Shown here: piece after piece, positions 62,158 through 64,000 of the stretch
How the letters are laid out: each line of letters starts with the position of its first letter
How positions within the stretch are numbered: position 1 is the first letter of the stretch
From: Lunatimonas lonarensis
GTDB taxonomy: Bacteria; Bacteroidota; Bacteroidia; Cytophagales; Cyclobacteriaceae
Assembly: GCF_000390185.1 (NCBI RefSeq)
Contig: NZ_AQHR01000049.1
Coordinates: 112,047 to 176,046 of the forward strand
Reading direction: 5' to 3'
DNA length: 64,000 bases
The notes under the pieces: generated by a model
Databases searched by the model: none
The model's input: only the letters and a program-made list of their open reading frames with translations
What the model was told of the DNA's origin: nothing
Translations under genes and position numbers: made by a program

Positions 62158-62808
62158 TTACTTCATACCAAATGTATACCCAATGCTCACATTAACAAAG
62201 AAGGGTGTGTTGCCCATGCCAATGTTGTTGGCTTGGTGCACTTCATTTTGTCCCGTGCGGCTATTGAAGTAAGCCAATTCATTGTTGTCCAGAGTAGTGG
62301 CGATATTTGGCCACCAACGGGCATTGGGTGCGATGGTCAGGCCTCTGAGGGCATTGTTTTGCTTCTCAAAGGGCGTCCAGCGATAGTATAGCCCGAGGCC
62401 AAGCGTATAGGTGGTGTAGGTGTCGACCAGTCCCTCACTGCTTTTGAAGGCGTCAGCATAATGTACTTCCCATACATGCCATTTGGGTTCGAGGCGGAGA
62501 TTCAAACCTTTGGTAATGCGATAGCCAAAACCAAAACCAACAGAGTGGGTGATGTTGAAAGCCAGTTGCTGATTTTGTGCCTCGGCAGTTACAAAGTCAC
62601 CGGTAAATTCCAGACCAATACCGTGCGAATAATCCACCATCCATTTGTCGGCCCAGTAGTCAATTTCAAAATTGAAACCATTGGTAAAGAGCGGTTGGTT
62701 TACACCAAATACCAAGCTCCATTCAGATGTTCTGACTTTCTTGCTTTCCTGCGCCCAGCTAAATTGTACCAGACTGAAAGCGATTGCGAGAGTGATTAAA
62801 TTTTTCAT
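62158..62808 (-). CDS. Outer-membrane beta-barrel protein
   Basis: A 216-residue protein from the ATG at 62808 (the longer frame begins with a poor start 27 bases earlier). Signal peptide cut near FSWAQ. Alternating strands (WSLVFGVNQPLF, FNFEIDYWADKW, HSVGFGFGYRI, LNLRLEPKWHVWEVHY, YTLGLGLYYRW) and the terminal FVNVSIGYTFGMK with Phe near the end fit an eight-to-ten-stranded barrel. Function unknown. It lies between two AT-rich palindromes and next to an intact Crp/Fnr gene, which may regulate it. Confidence 0.7.
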   Translation of the reverse strand: MKNLITLAIAFSLVQFSWAQESKKVRTSEWSLVFGVNQPLFTNGFNFEIDYWADKWMVDYSHGIGLEFTGDFVTAEAQNQQLAFNITHSVGFGFGYRITKGLNLRLEPKWHVWEVHYADAFKSSEGLVDTYTTYTLGLGLYYRWTPFEKQNNALRGLTIAPNARWWPNIATTLDNNELAYFNSRTGQNEVHQANNIGMGNTPFFVNVSIGYTFGMK

Positions 62809-62887
62809 GTTCCTTTTGTATTTTGTTTGATACAAAGGAAATGGCTATTGAGGAGGGCGGAAATGACATTTGTCCATTTCGTTGAGG

Positions 62888-62960
62888 AACCATATAAGGG
62901 ATATAAGAACATATAAGTTTTGCACCTTTTCTTCTATGATCTTATATGTCTTATATGGTT
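62888..62960. repeat. AT-rich ATATAAG palindrome, copy 2
   Basis: Perfect outer arms AACCATATAAG (62888-62898) and CTTATATGGTT (62950-62960), with further ATATAAG and CTTATATG repeats inside; the RNA would form a long hairpin. The last base overlaps the stop codon of the downstream Crp/Fnr gene on the minus strand, so it may also act as its terminator. Confidence 0.8.
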
Positions 62961-63526
62961 TAAATTCTTTTAGCCCTGATCCGGCTCAGATGCCGTGGTG
63001 TGATGCCCAGCATAGAAGCAATGTACTTATCAGGCACTTCTTGGTTAAAGCGGGGGTAGTTTTCCAGCATCCATTGGTAGCGTTGCTCTGCACTGAGGGC
63101 GATTTGGTGGAAGACCCGCTCCTCCATTCCAATGTAGTTGTAAGAAATCGTCCTGAGCCAAAATTCACGGATAAACTCATATTCAGCATATAGTTTGGTC
63201 CAGCTGGTTTTGGAGAGCAAAGCCAAGGTGCAGTCTTTGGTAGCTTGGATATTTTCTACTGCGGGCTTCTGTTGAATAAAGCTTGATAAAGAAGTCATAA
63301 AATCACCTTCAAGGGATATCCAACGGGTCACTTCACCCTCTTCGGTATGGTAAAAATACCGAAACTGCCCCTTTACGATCAGGGCTATATGCTGACAGAC
63401 CTGCCCTTCTTGCTGAAAATTATCGCCTTCTTCATACTGCCGTGTATTCAAAAAAGCTTCTTTCAGGATTTCTGCTTGTTCGTTTGTAAACCCTTTTTTC
63501 AAAAATATTTCTTTCAAATCAAGCAT
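62960..63526 (-). CDS. Crp/Fnr-family transcriptional regulator
   Basis: A 188-residue intact regulator: cNMP-binding-like sensor (about 10-120; GDNFQQEGQVCQHIALIVKGQFRYF, GEVTRWISLEGDF), dimer helix and a C-terminal helix-turn-helix in VPDKYIASMLGITPRHLSRIRA. It lacks the Cys ligands of Fnr and the Arg/Ser pattern of a clear cAMP pocket, so the effector is unknown. It is a relative of the truncated protein at 61430-61978 and shows what the latter has lost. Transcribed towards the barrel gene. Confidence 0.88.
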   Translation of the reverse strand: MLDLKEIFLKKGFTNEQAEILKEAFLNTRQYEEGDNFQQEGQVCQHIALIVKGQFRYFYHTEEGEVTRWISLEGDFMTSLSSFIQQKPAVENIQATKDCTLALLSKTSWTKLYAEYEFIREFWLRTISYNYIGMEERVFHQIALSAEQRYQWMLENYPRFNQEVPDKYIASMLGITPRHLSRIRAKRI

Positions 63527-63794
63527 TGCTAATCATTAGTCTTTAAAAGCTGGTGTTTTTTCAGGTTGTTAAGGTATAAAAGAAACCTCATGTTTTATTT
63601 CTACATTTTGTTTAATGCAGTATTTTAATGATTAAAGCCTTTCAGGGATTTTTACAGCTTGGACTGAATCAATTTGTTCCAGTTATATTTGAAGGATTTA
63701 CCAATAGACGAAAAGTTTCAATTATGCTTGAAACTTCTCCTTATAAAATCAACCGCTTTTCATCCTGATTTCTCTTCAGTTAAGTTATTAATCT

Positions 63795-64000
63795 TCAGTT
63801 TTTACAAAACTTAAACCTGGCCCCGACTTGCAGGAAATAGATTAATCCTCCGCTTGCAGCATTGTAATTGGCATTGCCCAAGGTGCGGATTTCGGTACCT
63901 GATAGGTTAAAGCTATACCCAAAGCTGGCATCCAGGTAAAAGTACTCTTTGAAGGGATGGATATTCCGGACAATACTGACCCCCGTTCCGGGCATATTGA
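63795..64000 (-). CDS. C-terminal part of an outer-membrane beta-barrel protein (partial)
   Basis: The minus-strand frame is open to the window edge, so the gene starts to the right. About 68 codons are seen, with strands FYLDASFGYSFNLSG and GLIYFLQVGARFKFCKN; the end, alternating hydrophobic residues with a final aromatic strand followed by CKN, fits an outer-membrane barrel. The preceding 268 bases (63527-63794) hold no gene. No more can be said without the missing part. Confidence 0.55.
   Translation of the reverse strand, partial: NMPGTGVSIVRNIHPFKEYFYLDASFGYSFNLSGTEIRTLGNANYNAASGGLIYFLQVGARFKFCKN

Overview
The window looks like chromosomal DNA from a member of Bacteroidota, most likely class Cytophagia and close to Cyclobacteriaceae (inferred). 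Signs of this are SusC/SusD and an ECF sigma factor, TAnnTTTG-type -7 promoter boxes, few Shine-Dalgarno sequences, a DUF4834 gene, an AccD without its zinc ribbon, an Na+-NQR subunit F and several PorT-like beta-barrels. No tRNA, rRNA, CRISPR array or transposase was recognised by eye.

Layout. 1-14161 is mostly housekeeping: the C-terminus of carB, small envelope proteins, an archaemetzincin-like lipoprotein, cstA, an MscS channel, accD, nqrF, a ureohydrolase-fold protein, a cytochrome b5-like/sugar kinase/murQ operon and a SprT-like protein. 14295-33957 is a ~20 kb run of minus-strand genes for import and breakdown of an unidentified compound: two 3-hydroxyacyl-CoA dehydrogenase-family proteins, a class III aminotransferase, a PhyH dioxygenase, a symporter with a lipoprotein-like front half, two beta-propellers, an amidohydrolase-aminotransferase fusion, an HpcH/HpaI aldolase, an aldo/keto reductase, a Gfo/Idh/MocA protein, two SDRs, RidA, an M19 dipeptidase and a ceramidase-fold protein. 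It is interrupted at 21535-22499 by a GxxExxY gene set in CACAGAG/CTCTGTG repeats. An AraC regulator (34509-35387) is divergent from it, with repeated candidate operators between.

35443-52234 is a polysaccharide utilisation locus, also on the minus strand: an ECF sigma gene with its own terminator, then SusC, SusD, a propeller, a DHDPS-family lyase, two more propellers, a five-bladed propeller, a ceramidase-fold/DUF1080 fusion and a large haem-binding PVC-type lipoprotein. 52752-58425 adds a GH20 beta-hexosaminidase divergent from a DUF5009 (NagX-like) membrane protein and another propeller. 58504-64000 holds a GreA-like factor, two unknown lipoproteins, a truncated and an intact Crp/Fnr protein, beta-barrels and AT-rich palindromes.

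Working model (inference): GH20 and the exported propellers trim an aminosugar-containing glycan at the surface, SusCD imports pieces, the symporter takes monomers into the cytoplasm, and the AraC-linked operon oxidises, transaminates and aldol-cleaves them. At first sight sialidases + hexosaminidase + ceramidases + a lyase suggest a ganglioside or sialoglycan locus. The sequences argue against a literal reading: none of the propellers shows the sialidase RIP arginine motif, and both ceramidase-fold proteins lack the GDVSPN serine. The true substrate is therefore open, and this locus is the best candidate here for an undescribed system.
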